Source: Lentimicrobiaceae bacterium (lineage in GTDB: Bacteria; Bacteroidota; Bacteroidia; Bacteroidales; JAGONC01). Taken from it: DNA of 64,000 nucleotides. Position numbers and translations under genes: made by a program. Shown piece after piece: positions 57,160 to 64,000 of this stretch. Within the stretch, counting starts at the first letter, position 1, and each line of letters begins with the position of its first letter. The notes beneath the pieces were generated by a model that saw only the letters and a list, made by a program, of their open reading frames with translations, was not told the DNA's origin and made no database searches. The DNA lies in NCBI GenBank assembly GCA_017993235.1, contig JAGONC010000001.1:128880-192879 (forward strand), written 5' to 3'.

Positions 57160-57726
57160 ATGCACGCTTACCGATTTCGACTATTAAGTGATGAAAATGA
57201 TAAGTTTGTGAGAGATATCGACATCAAGGCAACTCAGACATTCAGGGAGTTTCATGATGGGATACGTGAGAGTGTTCAACTGGATGGGAATGAACTTGCA
57301 TCTTTTTTCATCTGTGACAGACGCTGGAATAAACTCAAGGAAATCACCCTGATCGATATGGAGGACCGGATCGAAGATGGATCGGATGATGATGAGAATG
57401 AATTCTACCATATCCCGATCACCGTCATGGAAGAGTCAGTCATTAAGGACTTTATTGATGATCCGCACCAGCGGATTCTCTATGAATATGATATACTGAA
57501 CCAGGCTTCCCTGTTCATCGAACTGATGAAAATCGTTCCTGCTGACGAGAACACCATTTACCCGACATGCGTCAAAAGCGAAGGGACACTGCTTGTCAAA
57601 AAGATAAGCGATGCCGATATTGTAGTGACGGATGTGGATGAGGAGGAGTTGCTAAAGGAATTTGATGAGATGCTGAACGATGAGGAATTGCCCGGTGATG
57701 GATTTGAAACCTTTATTGAAGAATGA
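57160..57726 (+). CDS. Plasmid pRiA4b ORF-3-like (IS1096 passenger) family protein
   Basis: A 188-residue, very acidic cytosolic protein. The N-terminal half has the family pattern YRFRLLSDENDKFVRDIDIK, FREFHDGIRESVQLDGNELASFF, and FHIPI-like strands (EFYHIPITVMEE); the C-terminus is an acidic tail (DVDEEELLKEFDEMLNDEE). The family name comes from a plasmid ORF and an IS1096 passenger gene, but no transposase or inverted repeats are near. In Bacteroidota it is a fixed chromosomal gene beside miaA. Function unknown. The stop overlaps the miaA start (ATGA). Confidence 0.82.
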   Translation: MHAYRFRLLSDENDKFVRDIDIKATQTFREFHDGIRESVQLDGNELASFFICDRRWNKLKEITLIDMEDRIEDGSDDDENEFYHIPITVMEESVIKDFIDDPHQRILYEYDILNQASLFIELMKIVPADENTIYPTCVKSEGTLLVKKISDADIVVTDVDEEELLKEFDEMLNDEELPGDGFETFIEE

Positions 57727-58661
57727 ACCGGGTACTGGTTAATCCCGGTCTAATCAACCCTCCACGTCTGTTAGTCATCCTTGTTGGTCCCACGGCTGCC
57801 GGTAAAACAACGCTTGCCATTCAGCTGGCACAACATTTCCGGACAGAGATCATTTCAGCCGACTCACGACAGTTCTACCGGGAGATGCGAATAGGTACGG
57901 CTGTCCCTTCAGCTGAGGAACTGGCCCTTGTTCCCCATCATTTCATCGGGCATTTGTCCATCCATGAAGACTACAATGTTTATCGGTATGAAAAAGACGT
58001 TCTTGGTTTACTGGATCGCCTCTTTCAACATCATGAGACAGTAATCATGACAGGCGGATCGGGTTTGTATGTAAGGTCAGTGCTCAGAGGGATCGATGAC
58101 CTGCCTGATCCCGATCCCATCCTGCGGAAACAGCTTACAGCGAAATTGCTCCAGGAGGGAATCAGCTCCCTGCAGGCAATGCTCCGGGAATTGGATCCTG
58201 AATATTACGCGACGGTTGATCAGAACAATCCAAAAAGACTCCTGCGAGCCATTGAGGTAAGCATGATCACGGGAGTCCCCTTTTCATTACAGCGAAGCCA
58301 TCGTCCCAAGAAACGGGATTTCGGTATATTACAGATAGGTATTACATTGCAAAGGGATAGTCTGTACCAGAGGATCAACGAGCGGGTCGATCGTATGATG
58401 GAAAATGGTCTTCTGGAAGAGGCCCGGTTACTGTATCCCTTTCGTCACCTGAATGCGTTGAATACGGTCGGCTATAAGGAACTTTTTGAATACCTGTCGG
58501 GGGAAGTCAACCTTGAAGAAGCCGTGAAAAACATCAAAACGCATACAAGGAAGTACGCCAAGCGTCAATTGACATGGTTCAGGCAGGATGCATCCATCCA
58601 CTGGCTGCAGCCTGATGGTTTCAAGGAAATGACAGTCCTGATCAGCAGCCATCTCAGGTAG
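57723..58661 (+). CDS. miaA: tRNA dimethylallyltransferase MiaA
   Basis: MiaA isopentenylates A37 in tRNAs reading UNN codons. The 312-residue protein shows the P-loop VILVGPTAAGKTTLAIQLA (read as LVILVGPTAAGKT), ISADSRQFYREMRIGTA, HHFIGHLSIHEDYNVYRYE, MTGGSGLYVRSVLRGID, NPKRLLRAIEV and NTVGYKELFEYLSGE, all canonical. It is translationally coupled to the upstream acidic protein. It converges on the BadF-type kinase with an eight-base overlap. Confidence 0.96.
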   Translation: MNRVLVNPGLINPPRLLVILVGPTAAGKTTLAIQLAQHFRTEIISADSRQFYREMRIGTAVPSAEELALVPHHFIGHLSIHEDYNVYRYEKDVLGLLDRLFQHHETVIMTGGSGLYVRSVLRGIDDLPDPDPILRKQLTAKLLQEGISSLQAMLRELDPEYYATVDQNNPKRLLRAIEVSMITGVPFSLQRSHRPKKRDFGILQIGITLQRDSLYQRINERVDRMMENGLLEEARLLYPFRHLNALNTVGYKELFEYLSGEVNLEEAVKNIKTHTRKYAKRQLTWFRQDASIHWLQPDGFKEMTVLISSHLR

Positions 58662-59532
58662 TGGACTGGTTCCGATCGGAGCCAGCAGATGGGAAAGGTC
58701 GGTGGTATTCGATCAATCCGTCAATGGGATTTTGCAGGATCTTATCCATGTTTATCCCGAATTCCATTGCAGTCCCGACCAGGAATTCCCGGTAATGCCA
58801 TGCTACAGATCCCAGTGCCCTGACGGGTAGCTCGCTGTATCCCTTGTATTTGGTTACCTGATGTTTAAAAAAAGCCCTGAAAGCGTTCCGGATCAGGTTC
58901 CGGACATGCTCATGCTGAAGGTTCGCGCTCAGAAAATAAGAAAATGAGGCCAGGAAGCGATTTGGATAGGGACGGTCATAGATGGCATTCAGCACATTTT
59001 CCAGACTGTAGTTATACTTCTTATCAAAAGCCTTCTTCAGATCTTCCGGAAGTTCATTAAGGAAGAAATCACGGATCAGCTGTTTCCCCAGATAGGCTCC
59101 GCTTCCCTCGTCTGCCAGTACATACCCGAGTGAATTTACATTTTCCGTGATAAAACTACCATTATAGCTGCAGGAATTGGATCCTGTCCCGAGTATGCAG
59201 GCAATTCCCTTTTCTTTTCCAAGCAATGCCCTGGCTGCACCCAGCAGGTCATGATCCACATCGATTTCTGCATTTAAGAAGAAGTCTTCCAGCGCGCTGT
59301 GTACTATGTCGCAGTTGATAGGCGTTGAACAGCCAGCTCCGTAAAAGTACACTTCCTTTACAAGCTGATTGTTAACATAGGGAAACAGATTTTTTTTCAG
59401 TTCTTCACGGATGCCATCCGTTTTGATGAAATAGGGATTGAAGCCGATCGTCCGGGCATGGGTGATTTCGTTCTTTGGATTGATGAACGCCCAATCCGTT
59501 TTTGTGGCTCCACTGTCGGCGATGGCGATCAT
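58654..59532 (-). CDS. BadF/BadG-type ATPase, N-acetylglucosamine kinase-like
   Basis: A 292-residue ASKHA-fold kinase from the start MIAIADSGATKTDWAFI at 59532. Phosphate motifs: SGATKTDW, GIACILGTGSNSCSYNG and LADEGSGAYLGKQLI. The family includes eukaryotic-type N-acetylglucosamine kinases, so an amino-sugar substrate is most likely, perhaps for cell-wall recycling. A longer ORF to 59595 reads through a -7-like box (minus TATCTTTA at 59566-59573) and is not favoured. It stands alone between convergent miaA and the divergent FISUMP gene. Confidence 0.88.
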   Translation of the reverse strand: MIAIADSGATKTDWAFINPKNEITHARTIGFNPYFIKTDGIREELKKNLFPYVNNQLVKEVYFYGAGCSTPINCDIVHSALEDFFLNAEIDVDHDLLGAARALLGKEKGIACILGTGSNSCSYNGSFITENVNSLGYVLADEGSGAYLGKQLIRDFFLNELPEDLKKAFDKKYNYSLENVLNAIYDRPYPNRFLASFSYFLSANLQHEHVRNLIRNAFRAFFKHQVTKYKGYSELPVRALGSVAWHYREFLVGTAMEFGINMDKILQNPIDGLIEYHRPFPSAGSDRNQSTT

Positions 59533-59565
59533 GGTCGGGTTGAATGAAGATTTTATAAAAGTGCG

Positions 59566-59573
59566 TAAAGATA
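59566..59573 (-). promoter_or_regulatory. Near-consensus -7 box (TATCTTTA on minus) for the BadF-type kinase
   Basis: Plus strand TAAAGATA; seven of eight positions agree with TAnnTTTG usage. It is 33 bases upstream of the preferred ATG at 59532. Confidence 0.4.
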
Positions 59574-59662
59574 GATAATCCTGATGATTTATCATTAGTC
59601 GGACAAATGAAATGGAAAGTTAAAGAGATGAACCGAATGAGTGAAAATATTCAAGAAATTAC

Positions 59663-59693
59663 TTGCTTGGGGCGCTTGATTTAACTATCTTTC
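59663..59693 (+). promoter_or_regulatory. Near-consensus promoter of the FISUMP gene
   Basis: TTG at 59667-59669, 16 bases, then TATCTTTC at 59686-59693. The last base differs from TAnnTTTG. The ATG is 24 bases further. Confidence 0.45.
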
Positions 59694-59717
59694 GTACCTA
59701 ATTCAAACAAACTTCAT

Positions 59718-60878
59718 ATGAACCGCATAGTATTTTTGGGTGCACTCATAACGATTGTATCATTCCTGTTTTTGGTGAATCTCTCGGTTCCAGCCAGCGA
59801 AATCCGGGGATCTATTGCACTTTCAAAACCCTTTGTCAGCTCTCCAGCCGAGCCGGCGGTGCCGGAAGAGAATGGATTCATTTGCGCCGATGTGAACAAG
59901 GATGGATTCGTCAATGTCCTGGATGTCATTGCTATCGTGAATTATGTCATGGGAGAAAATCCTGAACCTTTCGACGAAGAGGCGGCTGATGTGAATGCAG
60001 ATGGTTACATCAATGTTCTGGATATCATCGCCATGGTGAATATCATCATGCAGGTACCGGATCTGCCGTGCGGCTGTATTGCCCCGGTAGTCTACGAGGA
60101 TCAGACTTACACCACGGTACAGATAGGTGAGCAGTGCTGGTTCAAAGAGAACCTGAACGTGGGGACGATGATCAACAGCAGTCAGGGAGGTTCGTTACAA
60201 ACGGATAATGATATTATTGAAAAGTACTGTTATGGGAACAATGCGGTCAATTGTGAGGAATACGGTGGACTGTACGAATGGCATGAGGCGATGCAATATG
60301 TCATGGAAGAAGGGGCTCAGGGTATCTGTCCGCCGGGTTGGCATATTCCGGGAGACAGTGAATGGGCGGAACTCGTCATGCTTTATGGAGGATATGATAA
60401 TGCTGCAGGCGCTTTAAAGGAGGCGGGTTATGCACACTGGAATCCCCCCAATACCAATGCTACGAATGCAAGCGGATTTACCGGGCTTCCGGGCGGTCTG
60501 CGCAGCAGGTGGGCAGGCAGTTTCACATCACTGCATGAAGTTGGATACCAATGGTCATCAACGGACAACCTTTCGGCATGTGCCTGGACCAACGATCTGT
60601 GGTATAACTATCCGCTGGTTGAACGTGCATGCCTTGAATCTGATTTTGGTCTGTCGATCCGTTGCGTGAAAGGTTGCTGGCCTGAGCCCGATCAGGCTAA
60701 TGCCGGGCCGGATCAGTTGAACGTACCTGGCACGTCCACCATGTTAGCCGGTAACGCTCCCACATACGGTACGGGGATCTGGGAAATTGTCAGCGGAACG
60801 GGGGGAACATTCGTGGATCCATGGAGTCCGACAGCTGAATTTCAAGGACTGGCTGGAAATACCTATTCTCTTTCTTAG
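59718..60878 (+). CDS. Secreted dockerin / FISUMP protein, first part (ends at an in-frame amber)
   Basis: The 386-residue first part of a larger surface protein. A signal peptide (residues about 1-27, FLGALITIVSFLFLVNLSV) is followed by a dockerin-like pair of calcium loops, DVNKDGFVNVLD and DVNADGYINVLD (about 53-110). A complete FISUMP domain follows (IGEQCWFKENLNVGTMINS, GICPPGWHIPGDSEW, GFTGLPGGLRSRW, LSIRCVKGC; about 125-318). Then comes most of a PKD-like beta domain starting ANAGPDQLNVPGTSTMLAG. TAG at 60876-60878 falls inside this domain where the second copy has TGG (Trp). The same frame continues open to 62495. If this stop is real, the domain is truncated. Confidence 0.85.
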   Translation: MNRIVFLGALITIVSFLFLVNLSVPASEIRGSIALSKPFVSSPAEPAVPEENGFICADVNKDGFVNVLDVIAIVNYVMGENPEPFDEEAADVNADGYINVLDIIAMVNIIMQVPDLPCGCIAPVVYEDQTYTTVQIGEQCWFKENLNVGTMINSSQGGSLQTDNDIIEKYCYGNNAVNCEEYGGLYEWHEAMQYVMEEGAQGICPPGWHIPGDSEWAELVMLYGGYDNAAGALKEAGYAHWNPPNTNATNASGFTGLPGGLRSRWAGSFTSLHEVGYQWSSTDNLSACAWTNDLWYNYPLVERACLESDFGLSIRCVKGCWPEPDQANAGPDQLNVPGTSTMLAGNAPTYGTGIWEIVSGTGGTFVDPWSPTAEFQGLAGNTYSLS

Positions 60879-61865
60879 ACCATAAGTGCGGATTGCGGAA
60901 GCACTGCGGATACGGTAATTATAAGTTTTGCGACTGCCGTATTTGCCTGTGGTGAACTGGTCATCGATGAGCGTGACGGGCAGTCCTATGAAACGGTCCA
61001 GATTGGGTACCAGTGCTGGATGGTGCAGAACCTGAATATAGGCACACCCATCCCGAGCAATGAGGGGGGTCAACTCCAGACCAATAATGGAATCATTGAA
61101 AAATATTGCTATGGTAACAATCCAACTTATTGCAGCGGTTACGGAGGGCTTTATGAATGGAATGAAGCCATGCAATACATGACGACTGAGGGAGCGCAGG
61201 GAATCTGCCCCGCAGGATGGCATATTCCTTCAGAATGGGACTGGAAGCTACTGGAAGGCACGGTGGATTCTCAGTATGGAGTCGGGGATCCGGAATGGGA
61301 TGAGTCGGAATGGAGAGGATTTGACGCGGGCGGCAAAGTCAAGGAGGCAGGAACCACGAATTGGGCATCACCCAATGAGGGAGCTACCAATGCAAGCGGA
61401 TTCACGGCTCTACCCGGTGGGTACCGCGATAATGAAGAGGGTGTTTTCATCATGGTATATTCCTACGGAGGCTTCTGGTCCTCTACTGGGGATGAAACGG
61501 AATATGCCCTGTACAGGGTCGTGGGATATGATCACTCGGATGTATTCAGTGCATACTGGTACAAAGATTATGGATTTTCAGTCCGTTGTCTGAAAGACTG
61601 TAGTCCTCAACCCTCAGAGGCTAACGCAGGGCCGGATCAAATGAATATTCCTGGCACCTACACCACACTGGCAGGAAACGCGCCATCCTCTGGTACAGGC
61701 CTTTGGGCAATTGTCAGTGGAACTGGCGGGACTATAGTTGATCCTGACAGCCCGACCAGTGAATTCCAGGGCCAGGCAGGGAATGAGTACACCCTTTCCT
61801 GGACCATAACAACAGTTTGTGGCATTTCGGTTGATCAGGTAGTCATAAGCTTCGCTACCAGCAGC
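60676..61865 (+). repeat. Two diverged copies of a PKD-like domain alternating with FISUMP domains
   Basis: The DNA from about 60680 to 60945 and from about 61605 to 61865 encodes the same domain (GPDQ-N-PGT-T-LAGNAP, G-W-IVSGTGGT, SPT-EFQG-AGN-Y-LS). The order is FISUMP-PKD-FISUMP-PKD-FISUMP, an internal duplication within one gene. Confidence 0.8.
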
Positions 61866-62495
61866 ACCGGGCAACCCTGCCCGGGAACTGAGACAGTGGA
61901 CTATGAAGGGCAGATCTATAATACGGTTCTCATTGGGACTCAATGCTGGCTGAAAGAGAACCTGAATGTGGGTGCCATGATCGAAAGCAATTCCGGAGGG
62001 CAATTGCAAACGAACAATGGGTATATTGAAAAGTATTGTTACAATAATGATCCGTCTAACTGTGCCATCTATGGTGGCTTGTATGAATGGAGGGAGGCAA
62101 TGCAATATGTAACCACAGAGGGTGCGCAGGGAATATGCCCATCAGGTTGGCATATTCCCACCCAAAACGAATTTAATACGATCAGGACCTTCCTGGGTGG
62201 CGAACCTGTTGCAGGAGGGAAAATGAAAGAAACGGGCACTGAACATTGGCTGCCGCCAAATGCAGGAGCGACGAATGAGAGTGGCTTTACGGGTCTGCCT
62301 GGCGGCTACCGCTGGAGTTTCGATGGCACTTTCCTCGTGCTGAGGGGAGACTGTTATATGTGGTCTTCCACGCAAACATACGATCCTTATGAATCAGCAT
62401 TTTACGGAGGCCTCTACTTTGACGATGCCTATTTCTATGAGAACTACGCCTTTAAGGAATGGGGCTTTGCTGTTCGTTGTCTGAAGAATGAATAA
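60879..62495 (+). pseudogene. Second part of the split FISUMP gene: remaining FISUMP and PKD-like repeats
   Basis: In the same frame as the gene at 59718 and open from the codon after TAG. It contains the rest of the first PKD-like domain (TISADCGSTADTVIISFAT), FISUMP 2 (about 60955-61596), a second complete PKD-like domain (61605-61865, ANAGPDQMNIPGTYTTLAG, TLSWTITTVCGIS) and FISUMP 3 (about 61900-62490, ending AVRCLKNE). There is no signal peptide. The first in-frame ATG, at 61020, cuts FISUMP 2, and no promoter or SD is seen before it, so this part is unlikely to make a working protein alone. No sorting domain ends it. Confidence 0.8.
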
Positions 62496-62530
62496 TTGAC
62501 GATTGACGATTGTCGATTGTCGATTTTTAA
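62496..62530. repeat. 7-nt tandem repeat (TTGACGA/TTGTCGA)
   Basis: TTGACGA twice, TTGTCGA twice, then TTTTTAA, beginning at the first base after the FISUMP stop codon (TAA at 62493-62495). Confidence 0.88.
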
Positions 62531-62539
62531 GGGATCAAG

Positions 62540-63253
62540 ATGAATAGCTTTGCAGACAGGATCATTCCTTTTTTCGCTTCATTGTATCTTGATGTTCGGC
62601 TTCCTGAAGGGATTTCCATCCTGAACCCTTACCAGGATCCCCTGATCATGACTCTGGTGGAAACCTATTTCAGGAAATACTATGATGACCTATCACCCAG
62701 AATGCCCGTGATGGGAATTAATCCGGGACGATTCGGTGGTGGGCTTACGGGGATTTCATTTACCGACCCGGTAAACCTGGAAACTGCCTGCGGCATCGTA
62801 AATACAATCGAAAAACGTCCGGAATTGTCATCAACCTTTATCTTTAGCGTCATTGACCGATTCGGCGGAGTTGATCCATTCTTTCATCGTTTTTTTCTTA
62901 CAGCGATTTGCCCCCTGGGATTTACCAAAAAGGGAAAGAACTATAATTACTATGATGACAAGGCGTTGAAAAGAGCTGTAACTCCTTTCATCACCCACAC
63001 ACTGGAACGGCAGCATGCCATTTGCGGATATCCTGAGGATTGCATCTGCATTGGAGAAGGAGAGAACCTGCGGTTTCTTACGGAACTGAATCAGGAGCTT
63101 GGATTATTCAAGCGGATCCATCCACTGCCGCATCCGAGGTTCATCCTGCAGTACAAAAGGAAGCATATGAAGGAATATATCCGTTTCTATCTGGATACTC
63201 TTAAAAGAAGTATTGATTTACGAACAGAGGAACAATCGAATTTTAATTTCTGA
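62540..63253 (+). CDS. SMUG2-type uracil-DNA glycosylase family protein
   Basis: A 237-residue protein of the uracil-DNA glycosylase superfamily, SMUG-like. The water-activating loop region MGINPGRFGGGLTGISFTD (about 57-75) corresponds to the GMNPGPFGMAQTGVPFG motif of SMUG enzymes, and the C-terminal HPLPHPRFILQYKRK (about 196-210) corresponds to the HPSP intercalation loop. The middle segment DRFGGVDPFFHRFFLTAICPLGF fits the SMUG2 group common in Bacteroidota. It is likely to remove uracil or damaged bases. The two HP-P differences mean specificity is uncertain. It starts ten bases after a heptamer repeat. Confidence 0.78.
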   Translation: MNSFADRIIPFFASLYLDVRLPEGISILNPYQDPLIMTLVETYFRKYYDDLSPRMPVMGINPGRFGGGLTGISFTDPVNLETACGIVNTIEKRPELSSTFIFSVIDRFGGVDPFFHRFFLTAICPLGFTKKGKNYNYYDDKALKRAVTPFITHTLERQHAICGYPEDCICIGEGENLRFLTELNQELGLFKRIHPLPHPRFILQYKRKHMKEYIRFYLDTLKRSIDLRTEEQSNFNF

Positions 63254-63268
63254 ATTGAATTCAGAAAT
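63246..63268. other. Perfect palindrome at the end of the glycosylase gene
   Basis: ATTTCTGAATT (63246-63256), one G, then AATTCAGAAAT (63258-63268). It includes the TGA stop of the glycosylase gene and lies in the convergent gap before the S41 peptidase. There is no T run, so it is not a standard terminator. Confidence 0.6.
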
Positions 63269-63307
63269 CAAAGATCAACATTCCTATGTTCTTCAATCAA
63301 TACTTCC

Positions 63308-64000
63308 CTATTTATCCGCCGGAAACGCTTCATGTTTCGGCCAGGGAAGGGGATCGTCCCCGATCATTTTCAGCAGCACTTCCACGCCTTTCATCAGCTG
63401 TGCATCGTATCCCTTTGCGACTTCAACCGAATTCAGATCGATGATGATGTCGGGTGTGACCCCGGTATTTTCCACCACCCATTTGCCTTCGGGAGAGTAG
63501 ATCCGGTAATCGGGTGCCGTCATTCCGCCTCCATCGATCAGGGGAATGAACATGGAGACGCCCACCAGTCCGCCCCAGGTGCGGGTGCCGATGACCGGTC
63601 CCATGTTAAATTGTTGAAATTCAAAGGGGAGTTCATCTCCACCTGAACCTGCCTGCCGGTTGGTAAGGCAGACCATGTGGGCACGCGTGCTGTAGGCCGG
63701 GCTGGTCTGATCATAAGAGTATCTGCGGGTCCAGTAAGAGTGAGGCTCTGCCTTCAGTCGCTTCAGGAAGATATCCGGGTCCAGTCCTCCGCCATTGAAA
63801 CGGCCATCGATGATCAGACCTTTCTTCTGTGTCTGGGAATAGAAATAAGCAGGGAACTGAACCGCGGTGCCTGTATAGGTATCCGGAAAATGCATGTAGC
63901 CGATCTGGCCTTCGGAGGCATCGTTAACGATTTTGCGGTTGTTTTCCACCCACGCCATGTAACGTAACACGTTTTCTGAACCAACAGGTTTGGTAATGTA
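63308..64000 (-). CDS. Tricorn-like S41 family peptidase, C-terminal part (partial at window end)
   Basis: The minus-strand frame is open from 64000 to the stop at 63308 (about 230 residues). The segment KPVGSENVLRYMAWVENNR leads into the S41 catalytic domain: GQIGYMHFPDTYTGTAVQF, GLIIDGRFNGGG, and AGSGGDELPFEFQQF with the likely nucleophile Ser, then IGTRTWGGLVG. Residues DNTGVTPDIIIDLN-like (VVENTGVTPDIII) end the domain. This arrangement matches the C-terminal core of tricorn-type proteases, which usually have N-terminal propellers and a PDZ domain, expected beyond the window. It is probably periplasmic. Confidence 0.9.
   Translation of the reverse strand, partial: YITKPVGSENVLRYMAWVENNRKIVNDASEGQIGYMHFPDTYTGTAVQFPAYFYSQTQKKGLIIDGRFNGGGLDPDIFLKRLKAEPHSYWTRRYSYDQTSPAYSTRAHMVCLTNRQAGSGGDELPFEFQQFNMGPVIGTRTWGGLVGVSMFIPLIDGGGMTAPDYRIYSPEGKWVVENTGVTPDIIIDLNSVEVAKGYDAQLMKGVEVLLKMIGDDPLPWPKHEAFPADK

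Noticed and set aside
57160..57726. Mobile element suggested by the IS1096-passenger/pRiA4b family name
   Set aside because: No transposase, terminal inverted repeats or target duplication nearby; the gene is coupled to miaA and looks chromosomal.
59718..62495. Reassignment of TAG as a sense codon
   Set aside because: Other intact genes in the window (pbpC, ychF, the LEA-like lipoprotein gene, the dehydrogenase gene) end with TAG at the expected protein end, so TAG functions as stop.

Overview
The window is about 64 kb of ordinary, densely coded chromosome from a member of the Bacteroidota, most likely an uncultured Bacteroidia or Bacteroidales-type anaerobe. The evidence is internal. At least a dozen upstream regions carry the Bacteroidota sigma-factor -7 box TAnnTTTG. 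There are two proteins with type IX secretion (T9SS) C-terminal sorting domains and a PorE-like T9SS envelope protein. Family content is also typical: DUF4301, FISUMP domains, a DUF4369/DUF5106-type thioredoxin, a primary sigma factor of under 300 residues, and NrfHA. I see no insertion sequence, prophage, integron or CRISPR array.

Layout. 1-4098: ffh (partial), folD, queE and a PorE-like gene, closely packed. 4187-6073: agmatinase plus a deoxyhypusine-synthase-like enzyme. 6150-9360: thrS-infC-rpmI-rplT, where infC begins with a rare ATA codon. 9366-12053 (minus): a T9SS-exported Ycf48-like propeller and a periplasmic thioredoxin-like protein. 12165-14668: a membrane/coiled-coil protein, two tRNA-Leu genes and a DUF4301 protein. 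14689-27755: tsaD diverging from tamB, then a T9SS cargo protein, an AddA-type helicase-nuclease, and a two-gene selenouridine module (selU and a cysteine desulfurase-SelD fusion). 27766-33659: pbpC, ychF, and on the minus strand mltG, a GNAT gene and dapF. 33960-44013: htrA, the primary sigma factor, an N-terminally extended GAPDH, pyrG, yidC and rpsA, closed by a strong bidirectional terminator.

44061-51045 (minus) is a respiratory and regulatory block: an Rrf2 Fe-S regulator, a cupin, nrfH, nrfA, lipoate ligase and a large FAD/Fe-S 2-hydroxyacid dehydrogenase. This points to dissimilatory nitrite reduction to ammonium. 51128-55556 holds an LEA-like lipoprotein, a fused LeuC-LeuD-type hydro-lyase, an HD-domain protein with an altered HD doublet, and an isocitrate/isopropylmalate-type dehydrogenase. 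55683-58661 holds the CCA-adding enzyme, a pRiA4b ORF-3-like protein and miaA. 58654-64000 holds a BadF-type kinase, a dockerin/FISUMP surface protein split by a single amber codon, a SMUG2-type DNA glycosylase and the C-terminal part of a tricorn-like S41 peptidase.

The least explained signals are four: (i) short 7-nt-period tandem repeats, of different sequence at each site, placed directly against stop codons at four separate places; (ii) the amber interruption of the FISUMP gene; (iii) the desulfurase-SelD fusion next to selU; and (iv) a long hairpin just upstream of nrfH. I did not find a convincing wholly new multi-gene system. Coordinates, motifs and codons were read by hand. Family names come from recognition, not from a database search.
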